In this document: piece after piece, positions 19,401 to 27,953 of the stretch | How the letters are laid out: each line of letters opens with the position of its first letter | Position numbering within the stretch: position 1 is the first letter of the stretch | Assembly (NCBI RefSeq): GCF_900474295.1 | Contig: NZ_UCOB01000021.1 | Span: forward strand, 1 to 61,983 | Source of the DNA: Synechococcus sp. UW140 | Lineage (GTDB): Bacteria; Cyanobacteriota; Cyanobacteriia; PCC-6307; Cyanobiaceae | Reading direction: 5' to 3' | Length of the DNA: 61,983 nucleotides | Program-made: the position numbers and the translations under genes | Notes under the pieces: model-generated | Database searches by the model: none | Told to the model about the DNA's origin: nothing | What the model saw: the letters and a program-made list of their open reading frames with translations, nothing else

Positions 19401-19479
19401 TTTTGAAGATATGATTGGCATAAATCAGAGTGACTTCGACTTCAACGACGCTGTCTTCCAACTCACGCCAATCGTCTAA
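16477..19479 (+). CDS. Large phospholipase A2/B-like protein with C-terminal DUF4114-like domain
   Basis: 1000 residues. The N-terminus has FSGGGWNTH (10-18), a Gly-rich oxyanion loop. Next comes ISGGSW, with Ser55 in the place of the nucleophile in the GLSGGSW of fungal phospholipase B and cytosolic PLA2. YDGGYSDNTG carries Asp466, the likely dyad partner. Together these suggest a patatin/cPLA2-type serine acyl hydrolase acting on (lyso)phospholipids or other acyl esters. The last 100 residues (YTVAFEDMIG, then SDFDFNDAVF) resemble DUF4114, common at the ends of large secreted cyanobacterial proteins. There is no Sec signal, so a type I-like export route is possible but unproven. The gene is far more AT-rich than its neighbours, which suggests transfer. 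Confidence 0.7.
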   Translation: MPKTSTFLSFSGGGWNTHTASSAFIGAGLQAAKRGSASYNFDLLFKNIDGIGSISGGSWFTSMLSNSKGFADFLATRPDDWFAAGGYMGIQKKIFTEQVSSKDVAKAKKSIEDKFENLLFGTGRIAGKIEEAKSSWTGWAASWFVDLDKEIKDAIQSLINGVDPTELVPTGAFNAFKNINGEYIFDWLEFTKNTVYSAYGMRTSFEGQSLSGNRNDWSKDKDIILTTTYDASGALNYSTYSGSGKNRTYNNFLTGASNANIILPSQFVSSAKGANYSLNPFNELAASSLQFSVNSGSSKTSAFKAYYSSNLDIIESTAVSSAAAGILASTSTLQNLLKDNLQDYIRKDLNKDGWILTDNSLNRYLKNTLHEKLDSQYSWYNPKRKALKIGASNFVDIFIPTSKSSKAVTGVDGFIEEIVYTLQSNVLGLAIPLSHNTNSNTVDYLQPIENGSLNTLQQNGSYRFYDGGYSDNTGIAGVVSNIQNTKGLDNELDLTFFVNNYNTIGISKNLTGADTNQYIAGDAAHLFGISELDKWRDESQVRNKIDLDGYNAAGDIDIAFPYIFSKNAWKGKHNADWEWDNYEILLKPFLDEYNKIINPSKQQTSDFNKKKAQLEKEATYLAYYKLDIQTVDNPYWNIKKGQRGEANIFMSWKGDSFAAPKNNDFFDIYEDLYKATREGILNQGGYVHLLGALNVQNLVENTENTLKFKAEEGVVHKFEVNFLDSNSAKFGGDYMNVIEFYLTDLSGKRDYLGTVGGSETENGFSFENDVNPNLFYLEHGESLDFVYKNKSNETESNDRLIIEEYDANRYEIKIMDEAKNQQIASLLTTFVPFNSKADSLALDPTQRTSSDDTYFKINAGEKFSISLDAIAAMRNTIGLIQVDVDPITGNATFNGFATDSNEFDQAVRAALASNSAGFTTQVLNPGVTDKKVQWTASQDGYYAPAMITEKDRLFALNHTLDSTTHTRIVGEYTVAFEDMIGINQSDFDFNDAVFQLTPIV

Positions 19480-19494
19480 AATAAATTGTAGCCA

Positions 19495-19544
19495 TTGATG
19501 ATTTATTTGGGTCTTAGCAAAGCCCAAGTAAATCATCAAGTTTT
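19495..19544 (+). terminator. Long hairpin terminator after the phospholipase-like gene
   Basis: 17-bp stem starting TTGATGATTTA and closing with TAAATCATCAA (one G-U pair) around an 11-nt loop, followed by GTTTTA. It begins 15 bp after the stop. Confidence 0.85.
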
Positions 19545-19672
19545 AAAATCCCTTTAGTACTCAGCAAGTTGATGTTGGTTGCCTTGCTCCTGAAGCTCAA
19601 AAGCTTTTGTGGACTCAACGTTTGATCCTCCATCCCTACTAGGGGCAAGGTTTGAAACTCTTGGCTTGGCAG

Positions 19673-19708
19673 CAACAAGAAGAAATCCCCCAACATTGGA
19701 GGGGGGGG
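19673..19708 (-). terminator. Terminator after pdhC
   Basis: On the minus strand, CCCCCTCCAATGTTGGGGGA folds into a hairpin (CCAA/TTGG extended by a C/G run, with one bulge) and is followed by TTTCTTCTTG. It lies just past the pdhC stop at 19721. Confidence 0.6.
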
Positions 19709-19720
19709 TGCTTGAAAACC

Positions 19721-21058
19721 TCAGATCGCCAGGCTGTCTGGACGGGTCTCGATTAACTCAGCCAAATCCTTCAGGAAGGCGGCACCGTCTGCGCCATAAA
19801 TCACACGGTGATCAGCGGTGAGGTTCACCTGCATCTGGCGCTTCACAGAGATCGAACCGTCCTTCCCGGCTACCACCGTGGGACGAGAAGCGGCGACAGC
19901 CAGGATCGCACCGGTGCCAGGCGGAAGGATCGCATCAAAACGATCCACCCCAAACATGCCCAGGTTGGACAACGTGAAGGTACCGGTGCTGTACTCCTCG
20001 GGCTGCAGTTGCTTGCTGCGAGAGCGCTTCACCAGGTCTGCCCACTGGCGAGACATCTCATACAGATCAGTGCGGTCGGCCTGTCGCAGGACTGGTGTGA
20101 TCAAACCTCCGTCCTCCATGGCGACGGCCACCGCCACGTTCACATCGGCGGGATACGCCATCCCAGCCGCAGTGGTGGCTGCATTCACCTGGGGATGACG
20201 AGCCAAGGTGACGGCCACCGCCTTAGCCAGCAGCGCCGTCATCGTCACGCCCTTGGGCTTCACCTGCTTATAAAAAACATCCAACTTGTCCGTGGTGATC
20301 GTGTATCCAACGCGGAAGCAAGGAACAGCCAGGCTGGCTTCCATGTTGCGGTTCACCGCGGCCTGGAGAGTGTTGAAGGCCACGGTCTCACCAGGAGCAC
20401 CGAAGCTATTGCCTGCCTGGGCAGTCGGCACTGCTGGGGCACCAGCACCAGCCACGATCGCTGCAGAGGTACCTTCCCCAACCCGCGGAACACTGACAGG
20501 GCGGCCAGCGGCCCGTTCGACATCTTCTGCCTGAATACGACCATTCGGGCCACTGCCGCGAACGCTGGCGAGATTCACCCCCATCTGAGAGGCGAGCTTC
20601 TTGGCCCGGGGGCTAGCAACAAGACGACCATCACTAACGACAGGCGCCGGAGCCGCTGCAGGCACAGGGGCCGGTGGAGCCACCACAGGTGCAGCAACTG
20701 CTGGGGCAGGAGCCGGGGCGGCGGCCGCAGGAGGCGATGACGGAGCTTCTGAAGAGGGAGCTGGGGAGGCTCCACCAGCGCCACCGCCCTTGGCCTGAGC
20801 CTCAGCGATCTCAGCTTCGGTCTCCACGATCAGACCAATGGTTTCTCCCACTGGAGCGGTGCTGCCGGCCGGCATGAGCACAGCAGCCAAATAACCCTCG
20901 TTAAACGACTCCACATCCATGTCGGCCTTGTCGGACTCGACCACAAGCACCGACTCACCTCGGCCCACCTTGTCTCCTGGCTTTTTAAGCCACTCGACAA
21001 TCTTCCCCTCCGTCATCGTGGAGCTGAGGGCAGGCATGAAGATGTCGTGGGTCGCCAA
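19721..21058 (-). CDS. pdhC: Pyruvate dehydrogenase E2, dihydrolipoamide acetyltransferase
   Basis: 445 residues. An N-terminal lipoyl domain has the lipoylated Lys44 in ESDKADMDVES. An Ala/Pro-rich flexible linker follows, then a peripheral-subunit binding domain (VASPRAKKLASQMGV to NGRIQAEDV), then the catalytic acyltransferase domain ending in ADHRVIYGADG with the active-site His417. It transfers the acetyl group to CoA in the pyruvate dehydrogenase complex. lipB, which supplies octanoyl groups for lipoylation, lies close by. It follows ylqD on the same strand by about 60 bp. Confidence 0.95.
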   Translation of the reverse strand: MATHDIFMPALSSTMTEGKIVEWLKKPGDKVGRGESVLVVESDKADMDVESFNEGYLAAVLMPAGSTAPVGETIGLIVETEAEIAEAQAKGGGAGGASPAPSSEAPSSPPAAAAPAPAPAVAAPVVAPPAPVPAAAPAPVVSDGRLVASPRAKKLASQMGVNLASVRGSGPNGRIQAEDVERAAGRPVSVPRVGEGTSAAIVAGAGAPAVPTAQAGNSFGAPGETVAFNTLQAAVNRNMEASLAVPCFRVGYTITTDKLDVFYKQVKPKGVTMTALLAKAVAVTLARHPQVNAATTAAGMAYPADVNVAVAVAMEDGGLITPVLRQADRTDLYEMSRQWADLVKRSRSKQLQPEEYSTGTFTLSNLGMFGVDRFDAILPPGTGAILAVAASRPTVVAGKDGSISVKRQMQVNLTADHRVIYGADGAAFLKDLAELIETRPDSLAI

Positions 21059-21121
21059 AACCTTCTCCAGTGGGGCTGAGTAGCGGAATTTTACGGGCCG
21101 GCAGGCCGAGCAGGAGCAGGA

Positions 21122-21565
21122 TCAGCCCTGCTCGATCGACTCGACCACACCATCACGGACCACAACGGCGACCTGCATCTTGCTGACGAGGTTGTCGCCG
21201 ACGGCCAGTTCACAGAAACTCTCGATCTGACCCTGATCAACGATCTCCTCCATCGCGACATCGCGCACCTGCGACTGCTGCTGGAGAAGATTGCGCTTCT
21301 GCTCTTCCAGTTCAGAGCGCTTGGCAGCGACCTGCTGCTGCACCTGTGCCACCTGATCCTGCACCCTGGGATCCAGAGGATTGGCGCTCTGACGACGCAC
21401 CTCCTCAACCACCTGCTGCCCCTCCTGCTCCAGCTGGCCTAACTGCTGATCGGTGGTCGCGATCGCGGTGCTGAGCTCCCGCTCCGCTTCTTCCTTCCAA
21501 GCCGGCGTCACAACAGCACGGATCGCGATTGTGCGCTTAATCGACAGGGTGGTGCCGTCAGACAT
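21122..21565 (-). CDS. YlqD family protein
   Basis: 147 residues. The pattern is that of YlqD: a short N-terminal beta segment (LSIKRTIAIRAVVTPAWKEEAE), a long Gln/Glu-rich helix of about 70 residues that probably forms a coiled coil, then a C-terminal beta segment (FCELAVGDNL to VVVRDGVVESI). The function is unknown. It is common in cyanobacteria and Firmicutes. It lies between aas and pdhC on the same strand. Confidence 0.85.
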   Translation of the reverse strand: MSDGTTLSIKRTIAIRAVVTPAWKEEAERELSTAIATTDQQLGQLEQEGQQVVEEVRRQSANPLDPRVQDQVAQVQQQVAAKRSELEEQKRNLLQQQSQVRDVAMEEIVDQGQIESFCELAVGDNLVSKMQVAVVVRDGVVESIEQG

Positions 21566-21649
21566 GGAAGAAAGGAAAGAGCGCCAAGCGTCTCAGTCCC
21601 AGCCTCGGGGGTCAAGCCACCCCGATGGCGGGTTCCCGATCCAGGAGGC

Positions 21650-23629
21650 TCAGCGCCCGTAGAAGCCCTGGATCACAGCCCGATCGCGGTCAGTGATGCG
21701 ATCGCGACGTTGCTTAAGCGTTTGTGTGAGCAAACCATTTTCAATCGTGAATGGCTCCACCAGTCCCACCCCGGCCAGACGCTCATCCCCCCTGGAGCCA
21801 ACGCGTGCTGTCAACAACCGATTGAACTCACCACGCAGAAGACGACAAATCTCAGCCTGCCCAGGGGATCCACCCAGATCGGCCGCCACACTCACCCCCT
21901 GCTCCGCAGCCCAAGCCTGAATGGCGTCAGTTCGAGGGACCACAAGGGCACCAAGTTGACGCTCGTCCTGACCCACGAGCATGACTTGCTCTACCAATGG
22001 GCTCGACACCAGTAGCTCCTCCAGCGGCCCCGGTTCAATGTTTTCACCGCTGCTGAGCACGATCGTGTCTTTGGCGCGGCCAGTCAGCACCACGGAGCCA
22101 TCGGGCAGCAGCATGCCCAAATCACCCGTATCGAACCAGCCGTCGCCATCAAGCACCTTGGCAGTGGCGTCTGGCTTGCCGAGGTAGCCAGCCATCACCT
22201 GGGGACCGCGAACCAACACCACGCCGCGCTCCCGGAAGCCGAGCGGTGCGCGAGTGTCGGCATCAACGATGCGAAATTCGGTTTCTGGCATGGGCAGCCC
22301 CGAACTTCCACGGATATTGCGCCAAGGTCGCCGGCAACTCACCACCGGACTGGTCTCAGTCAGTCCGTAACCCACCAAAAGCTCGATCCCTACCGCTTCA
22401 AAGAAGGCATCCACATGGGGGGCAATGGCACCACCGCCATTGATCGGGAACTGCAACTGGCCACCACTGAGCTGCAGACGCAACTTGGGCCAGATCAGCG
22501 TCGAGGCGAGGGCATGGGCGGGCCAGCGCCGCGTCATCTCAGCGGCAGCCTTCAGGCGCTGACGTCGCCCCAGGGACTCGAGCATGAGATTGCGATTACG
22601 ACGGCGGGCCAGGCAGTAGGCGCTGCTATTGGCCAGAGCGGCGCGCAGGAGACGCTGGCGTGAGGCTGGAAAGGTCTTGAGCACATCCTCAAAACCAGCC
22701 TGCACTGCCTCCCAAAGACGCGGCACGGTGGCCATCACCACCGGCTTCACCCTGGGCAGATCACGCTTGAGCTGCTTGATCGTTGTGTAGCTCTGTGAGC
22801 AGGCGCAGGAAAAGAAGTAGTACTCCGCGCTGCGCTCATAGGAATGCCAGATCGGCAGCACGCTCAGCACAGGTGCTCCTGGGGCTGGATGGGCCACACA
22901 GGCGAGGCTGCGGATCTGATGCAACAAGTTGGCGTGGGTGAGCGGCACCCCCTTTGGCTGACCGGTCGTCCCAGAGGTGTAGAGAATCGTGGCCGTCGTG
23001 GAGCCAGCCGTATCCAGGCCTCGGCTAACGATCGGATCCGGTGCTGTGCCCAAAGCGCCCATGGCCAAAAAGGCCTCCCACCCGATCACCCCCTCGAAGA
23101 CCGGCTCACCTTCCAGCTGGATGATGCAGCGCAGACTTTCCCGCAGGGGCTCCGCAAGGTCCAGCCGTTGCAGCAGCTCAGCGTTCTGCACCACAAGGGC
23201 CACGGCTTTGCTGTCCTGAAGGATGTAATCAAGCTCCTGCACAGGAGCAGCGGCACCCCGCACAGCGCTGACAGCACCCGAACGCATCAAGCCCTGATCA
23301 ACCACGAGCCAGCGAGGACTGTTCTCGGCAAACAACCCCACCACATCGCCTGAGCCGACCCCAAGGGAACGGAAGGCGGCAGCGGCGGCGGTGATCCGGT
23401 CCGCCAGCTGCCGGTAGCTAAAGCATTCGGGATGGGTCGCATGGGGCGCATCGACCGCCATCACATCCCCATGGTGACTCGCCAACCAAGGCCAGATTTG
23501 ATCCACTCTGCCCAGATCCTCCACATGGGAATGAGCCTTGAGCGCTGCCTGCTCACGAGGGGTGGGGGTCCAGCTGGAGCGGGCGGCGATGGGCACGGGG
23601 ATCGAGGGCAGACCGCCCAGGGCTATCAC
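21650..23629 (-). CDS. aas: Acyl-ACP synthetase / long-chain acyl-CoA synthetase
   Basis: 659 residues, a typical length for cyanobacterial Aas. The AMP-binding P-loop [13 protein letters not shown], the [11 protein letters not shown] motif A5 and the GWFDTGDLG motif are present. In cyanobacteria the single enzyme of this kind ligates free fatty acids to acyl carrier protein and recycles fatty acids released from membrane lipids. Which carrier (ACP or CoA) is used cannot be read from the sequence. The start overlaps the end of lipB by 4 bp, so the two are coupled. Confidence 0.9.
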   Translation of the reverse strand: MIALGGLPSIPVPIAARSSWTPTPREQAALKAHSHVEDLGRVDQIWPWLASHHGDVMAVDAPHATHPECFSYRQLADRITAAAAAFRSLGVGSGDVVGLFAENSPRWLVVDQGLMRSGAVSAVRGAAAPVQELDYILQDSKAVALVVQNAELLQRLDLAEPLRESLRCIIQLEGEPVFEGVIGWEAFLAMGALGTAPDPIVSRGLDTAGSTTATILYTSGTTGQPKGVPLTHANLLHQIRSLACVAHPAPGAPVLSVLPIWHSYERSAEYYFFSCACSQSYTTIKQLKRDLPRVKPVVMATVPRLWEAVQAGFEDVLKTFPASRQRLLRAALANSSAYCLARRRNRNLMLESLGRRQRLKAAAEMTRRWPAHALASTLIWPKLRLQLSGGQLQFPINGGGAIAPHVDAFFEAVGIELLVGYGLTETSPVVSCRRPWRNIRGSSGLPMPETEFRIVDADTRAPLGFRERGVVLVRGPQVMAGYLGKPDATAKVLDGDGWFDTGDLGMLLPDGSVVLTGRAKDTIVLSSGENIEPGPLEELLVSSPLVEQVMLVGQDERQLGALVVPRTDAIQAWAAEQGVSVAADLGGSPGQAEICRLLRGEFNRLLTARVGSRGDERLAGVGLVEPFTIENGLLTQTLKQRRDRITDRDRAVIQGFYGR

Positions 23630-24396
23630 CCCCTCGGCTCATCGGCAATCATCAAGTGGCTGAATGCGGCACCAGGCCCCTGCCAGCGGAGCCCAAAGCG
23701 TTGCCCCAGGGCATCCCGCAGCAGCGGCTGCACATCCTCCACTCTCAGCCCCGGGATCCACTCACTCAGTCGCCCCACGGCCTTCCCTTTCAACCCGCAA
23801 GGCACAACTGCGTCAAAACCGCTGAGGTTGCCACTCACATTGAGCGCCAGGCCGTGCTGGGTAATCCATCGGCGGCAACCCACGCCGATCGCCGCCAGTT
23901 TGCGGCCATCCAGCCACACCCCAGTCATCCCCTCAATCCGTTCGCCCTCGAGATCCAGCTGGACCAGTACATCGATCACCACCTGTTCCAGCTGCCGCAG
24001 ATACCAGTGCAGATCACACTGGTGCCGGTGCAGATCCAGCACGGGGTAAGCGACCAACTGGCCGGGCATGTGATGGGTGACTTCCCCGCCACGATCGATG
24101 CGGTGCAATGGTGCTGGCGGCTCAGCAGGATCGAAGAGCAAATGCTGGTCGGAGGCGCCGCGGCCAAGGGTGTAGCAAGAGGGATGCTGCAGCAGCCATA
24201 CCGCTTCCGGAGGCTGCACCACTTCATGATCGTTTTGAACCGAACGAGTGGAGAAGGCCAACAATCTCTCCTGCCAGTGCTGCTGCCAGCTCCAGGCGAC
24301 GGAGAACGGCACCAGCTGCTGCGGCTCAAAAAGAAATGCCGAAGGCCTCTGTGCGCCCTGGTTTGGCGTCTCTAGCGTGCAGATATCAATCGGCAC
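23626..24396 (-). CDS. lipB: Octanoyltransferase LipB
   Basis: About 256 residues. LipB moves octanoate from acyl carrier protein to lipoyl domains such as that of PdhC. Family motifs are [37 protein letters not shown] (with the catalytic Lys further on in [12 protein letters not shown]), and [11 protein letters not shown]. The first ATG of the open frame (24531) lies inside the divergent lrtA, so a GTG at 24396 is chosen. A GTG at 24312 is possible. The promoters of lipB and lrtA must overlap in a very short interval. Confidence 0.9.
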   Translation of the reverse strand: MPIDICTLETPNQGAQRPSAFLFEPQQLVPFSVAWSWQQHWQERLLAFSTRSVQNDHEVVQPPEAVWLLQHPSCYTLGRGASDQHLLFDPAEPPAPLHRIDRGGEVTHHMPGQLVAYPVLDLHRHQCDLHWYLRQLEQVVIDVLVQLDLEGERIEGMTGVWLDGRKLAAIGVGCRRWITQHGLALNVSGNLSGFDAVVPCGLKGKAVGRLSEWIPGLRVEDVQPLLRDALGQRFGLRWQGPGAAFSHLMIADEPRG

Positions 24397-24408
24397 CGGA
24401 GAGATGCC

Positions 24409-24996
24409 ATGAAGCTTCTGATCCATGGTCGCAACCTGGAAGTGACCTCGGCTCTGCGCGACTACACCGAATCGAAGCTCGAGCGGGCCGTTCAGCACTA
24501 CAACGACATGGTGATGGAAGCGGATGTGCACCTGTCAGTCGCCCGCAACCCCCGCGTTCCCCAACAGACAGCTGAGGTGACGGTGTTCGCCAACGGCACG
24601 GTGATTCGTGCCCAGGAACGCAGCGAAAACCTTTACGCCAGCATCGACCTGGTGGCCAACAAACTGAGCCGTCAGCTGCGTCGTTACAAGGAACGCCACA
24701 GTGACCACCACCACAGCCATGGCCATCGGGCCAGCACCACCCCGACCACCGAAGCGGTGATCGACGAATCATCGGTGGATGGCTCACTGCTCGATGGCAA
24801 GGAGGCCCACCTGCCTGATCCTGGTGTGCGTCGCAAGTATTTCACGATGCCCCTGATGGGCGTTGAAGAAGCGCGGCATCAGCTCGATCTCATCGACCAC
24901 GACTTCTATTTATTTCGCGATGCAGAGACCAAGGAGTTGCAGGTGATTTACCGCCGCAATCATGGGGGCTATGGCGTCATCCAGGCGCGAGACTGA
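24409..24996 (+). CDS. lrtA: Long-form ribosome hibernation factor LrtA/HPF
   Basis: 195 residues. The N-terminal ribosome-binding domain ([19 protein letters not shown]) is joined by a His-rich linker ([11 protein letters not shown]) to the C-terminal dimerisation domain, which has [14 protein letters not shown] and [12 protein letters not shown]. Long HPF proteins join 70S ribosomes into inactive 100S dimers. LrtA was first described in cyanobacteria as light-repressed. It is divergent from lipB, and the deoC-like gene follows 18 bp downstream. Confidence 0.95.
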   Translation: MKLLIHGRNLEVTSALRDYTESKLERAVQHYNDMVMEADVHLSVARNPRVPQQTAEVTVFANGTVIRAQERSENLYASIDLVANKLSRQLRRYKERHSDHHHSHGHRASTTPTTEAVIDESSVDGSLLDGKEAHLPDPGVRRKYFTMPLMGVEEARHQLDLIDHDFYLFRDAETKELQVIYRRNHGGYGVIQARD

Positions 24997-25014
24997 CGCT
25001 TCCCACCCAAGCCC

Positions 25015-25722
25015 ATGACCCGCTTGCCCCGGCAGCAGGAGCTGCCGGATCTAGCCCCCTTGATCCATCAGGCCCTGCTGGATCCTCTACTCAGCCGTGA
25101 TCGCCTGAACGAGGGCTGCGATGCAGCCCGCCAGCTTGGGCTTGGAAAGCTATGCACCAACCTCAGCCAGCTGACGGCCGTGCGGGAGCGTCTCGGCGCT
25201 CCGGGACCCACGGGCCTGATCGCAGTGATCGCCTTCCCCTTCGGCGCCATCCCCACAACCCTCAAACAAGCGCAAGCGGAGTGGGCCGCTGAGCACGGCG
25301 CTGAAGCACTCGACGTTGTGCCTGACCTGACGGCACTGGCTGAAGACCGCCCCAACGCCTTTGCTGAGGAGCTCGCCATCCTGATCAACGTTGGGTTACC
25401 GGTCACCGTGATCCTCGACATGGCGAGGCTGGAAGAAGCACAGCTGAAGCTGGCGGTTGAGGCCGCCATTGATGCAGGCGCTGAAGCCGTACAGACAAGT
25501 AACGGCTTCGGAGCCGCCACCACAGCCAGGCAAGTCCAGCAGCTGCGAAGTCTCAGCCGCGGACGATGTGGCATCAAGGCTGCCGGCGGCGTGCATAGCC
25601 TGGAACAGTGTCAGCAGCTGATCGAAGCGGGCGCCACTGCTCTAGGCACGAGCAGTGGACCGCAGTTGATGCAGGCTCTGCGCACCCCGATCGCCAGCGG
25701 CAACGGAAACATCGATGGCTGA
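25015..25722 (+). CDS. deoC: DeoC-like aldolase family protein lacking the Schiff-base lysine
   Basis: 235 residues with the deoxyribose-phosphate aldolase fold: VIAFPFGA, LDVVPDL (with the conserved Asp), IKAAGG (second catalytic Lys kept) and ALGTSSG (phosphate binding). The Schiff-base Lys, which lies in VKTSTGFG in Thermotoga and IKTSTG in E. coli, is replaced by Gln in AVQTSNGFG (codon CAG, about 25498-25500). A normal class I retro-aldol reaction on deoxyribose 5-phosphate is therefore unlikely, and the protein may have another role. It overlaps recO by 8 bp, so the two are probably co-translated. Confidence 0.8.
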   Translation: MTRLPRQQELPDLAPLIHQALLDPLLSRDRLNEGCDAARQLGLGKLCTNLSQLTAVRERLGAPGPTGLIAVIAFPFGAIPTTLKQAQAEWAAEHGAEALDVVPDLTALAEDRPNAFAEELAILINVGLPVTVILDMARLEEAQLKLAVEAAIDAGAEAVQTSNGFGAATTARQVQQLRSLSRGRCGIKAAGGVHSLEQCQQLIEAGATALGTSSGPQLMQALRTPIASGNGNIDG

Positions 25723-26521
25723 CCGCCGGCTGGAAGGGCTGGCCTTAAAGGTGGGCCCCCTGGGCGAACATGACCGGCTGTTGACCCTGCTCAGCGCAGA
25801 AGCGGGGGTGATCCGTCTGGCAGTGCCCGGTGCCCGCAGACCACGCAGCAGCCTGGCCGCCGCCGTGCCCCTCACCCAGATGGAGCTGCAGGTGGTGGGG
25901 CGTCGCGGTTTGCCTCGGGTGCGTCAGCTCAGGGTGCAGCACAACTTCGGCGCCGTCGGGCAACGACTGGAAACCTTGGCCGGGGCGCAGGCTCTGGCCG
26001 AACTTTGCATGGCTCTGGTGCAAGACGACGACCCTTTGGCAGGCCTCCTTGACACCGTGGTGATCCACCTAGAGCGACTGGAAACCATCAGCCGTGATCA
26101 GAGCAGCGGCTGCACAGCCCTTGCCAGCAGCGTTCAAGCCTGTATTCATCTGCTCGCCCTTGGCGGCTACGGCCTACCGCTGCAAAACTGCTGCCGATGC
26201 GGCGACGCCCTGATCCCCCCCATTGGTCAATGGGACTGGCGCTGCAGCCTGATCGTCGATGAGGGCCTGGCCATCGGTCGCCAACCTGGTGCGGCCGTTC
26301 AGCTCAATCCCTCGGAGCTGGCCCTACTCCAGCGACTGCCTCGCGCAGAACTGCCTCGCCGCCGCGATGGCAGCCTGATGGGCCCTGAAGATGTGTGGTT
26401 GCGCCTCCTGACCGTCGTGGAGTGCTGGATCCGCTGCCATCTGCCCAGGCCGGTGCGATCCCTTGCCATGCTGCGGGAGTCAGTGATTGTCTCCAGCAGT
26501 GACGGCGCTGGGCGATCATGA
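25715..26521 (+). CDS. recO: DNA repair protein RecO
   Basis: 268 residues. RecO helps load RecA on SSB-coated DNA in the RecFOR pathway. The N-terminal OB fold begins with RRLEGLALKVGPLGEHDRLLTLLS and PGARRPRSSL. A helical domain follows with a zinc-binding-like cluster (CCRCGDALIPP, then WRCSL). The start lies inside the end of the deoC-like gene. Confidence 0.92.
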   Translation: MADRRLEGLALKVGPLGEHDRLLTLLSAEAGVIRLAVPGARRPRSSLAAAVPLTQMELQVVGRRGLPRVRQLRVQHNFGAVGQRLETLAGAQALAELCMALVQDDDPLAGLLDTVVIHLERLETISRDQSSGCTALASSVQACIHLLALGGYGLPLQNCCRCGDALIPPIGQWDWRCSLIVDEGLAIGRQPGAAVQLNPSELALLQRLPRAELPRRRDGSLMGPEDVWLRLLTVVECWIRCHLPRPVRSLAMLRESVIVSSSDGAGRS

Positions 26522-26540
26522 GCCGGTCTTCTCTGGCATC

Positions 26541-27920
26541 TTGAGCGGTCCCTCCATCAACAGCCCGGAGCCAGCACTCCCCACTGGCGGCAACCCCCAA
26601 GGAGGGCGCGGACTTCAAGCAGTCCTGCGCCTGAACGACTTCCGCAAGCTCTGGATCGGCCAGATCTTCTCCCAGCTGGCTGACAAGTTCTACATCGTGC
26701 TGATGGTCTTTCTGATCGATCAGCACCTATTGCTGACATCCCAGCAGAACGGTGTGCTTGCCGATGTGGCGTCGGAGGTCGGCCTCGATATCAGTACGCG
26801 CACGCAGGTCATCACACTCCTGGCCACCGGCATCTTCGTGGCCAACACGCTCCCTGCCATGGTGCTCGGCAGCGTGGCAGGGGTTTGGGTTGACCGCTGG
26901 CCAAAACGGCGGGTGATGGTGGCCTCCAACGGTCTGCGCGCCCTGATGGTGCTGTTCACACCTCTTTTCCTGATCCCGGGTCCGCTGATCCTTGGGCTGC
27001 CTTGGGGCTACTGGGGACTGGTGTTGATGACCTTCGTGGAGTCGATCCTCACCCAGTTCTTCGCCCCGGCAGAACAGGCCGCCATCACGCTGCTCGTGCC
27101 CAGCGAGCATCTTCTCGCGGCCAACTCCCTCTATCAGACCACCAGCATGGGCGCCACGATTGTTGGCTTCGCCCTCGGTGAGCCGATCCTTCGCGGCCTC
27201 AACCATGTGTTCAGCACGATTGGCATTCACGGCGGTGAATTCATCCTGCTGCCGTTCTGCTACGGCATGGCAGCCCTCAGTCTGCTGGCCATCCGGCACC
27301 GGGAGCAGGCGATCCGCAGCGATGGCCGTTCGGTCTGGCATGAGATCGGCGAGGGCCTTCAGGTGCTTAAACGGATCCCCACCGTGCGCAATGCCATGGT
27401 GCATCTCGTGCTTCTTTACAGCCTGCTGGCCGCCCTCTACGTGCTGGCGCTCCAGCTGGCAGGGTTGATTCAGAGCCTGGGTCCCTCCGGTTTCGGCACC
27501 CTGCTGGCCATGAGCGGCCTGGGCATGGCCGTCGGCGCCGTGGTGATCGCCCAGCTTGGCCATCACTTCAACCGCCGCCGCCTCACTGCCGCCGGCCTCG
27601 GAGCCATCACCTTCTCACTGGTGCTGCTGAGCCAGTTCAAGGGCTCTCTGAGCAGCACCCTCACCCTGTGCGGAGTCCTCGGAGTCGGAGCAGCCCTGGT
27701 CGCTATTCCGGCTCAGACCACCATCCAGGAGGAGACCCCAGAGACCCAGCGAGGCCGCGTGTTTGGCCTTCAGAACAACCTGATCAACATTGCCCTGAGC
27801 CTGCCCCTGGTACTGGCGGGAACGCTGGTGAGCAGCGTCGGTCTCAGTCCGGTGCTGTGGCTCTTGGCCCTGTTAGCGATGTTCGCCGCGCTCATGGAGC
27901 GTCCTTGGGAGCGCTGCTAA
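26541..27920 (+). CDS. MFS permease
   Basis: About 459 residues with about twelve hydrophobic segments. The first helix is preceded by LRLNDFRKLWIGQIFSQLADKF, and the loop after helix 3 (GVWVDRWPKRRVMVAS) resembles MFS motif A, as in the bacterial MFS group near the multidrug exporters. The substrate is unknown. The start is uncertain: no ATG is available, and TTG 26541 is chosen. GTG 26499 or TTG 26487 would overlap recO further. A glycosyltransferase gene follows on the same strand. Confidence 0.8.
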   Translation: MSGPSINSPEPALPTGGNPQGGRGLQAVLRLNDFRKLWIGQIFSQLADKFYIVLMVFLIDQHLLLTSQQNGVLADVASEVGLDISTRTQVITLLATGIFVANTLPAMVLGSVAGVWVDRWPKRRVMVASNGLRALMVLFTPLFLIPGPLILGLPWGYWGLVLMTFVESILTQFFAPAEQAAITLLVPSEHLLAANSLYQTTSMGATIVGFALGEPILRGLNHVFSTIGIHGGEFILLPFCYGMAALSLLAIRHREQAIRSDGRSVWHEIGEGLQVLKRIPTVRNAMVHLVLLYSLLAALYVLALQLAGLIQSLGPSGFGTLLAMSGLGMAVGAVVIAQLGHHFNRRRLTAAGLGAITFSLVLLSQFKGSLSSTLTLCGVLGVGAALVAIPAQTTIQEETPETQRGRVFGLQNNLINIALSLPLVLAGTLVSSVGLSPVLWLLALLAMFAALMERPWERC

Positions 27921-27953
27921 CTTGCTTGTTCAGAAGCGGGAAAGGCAGAGCGG

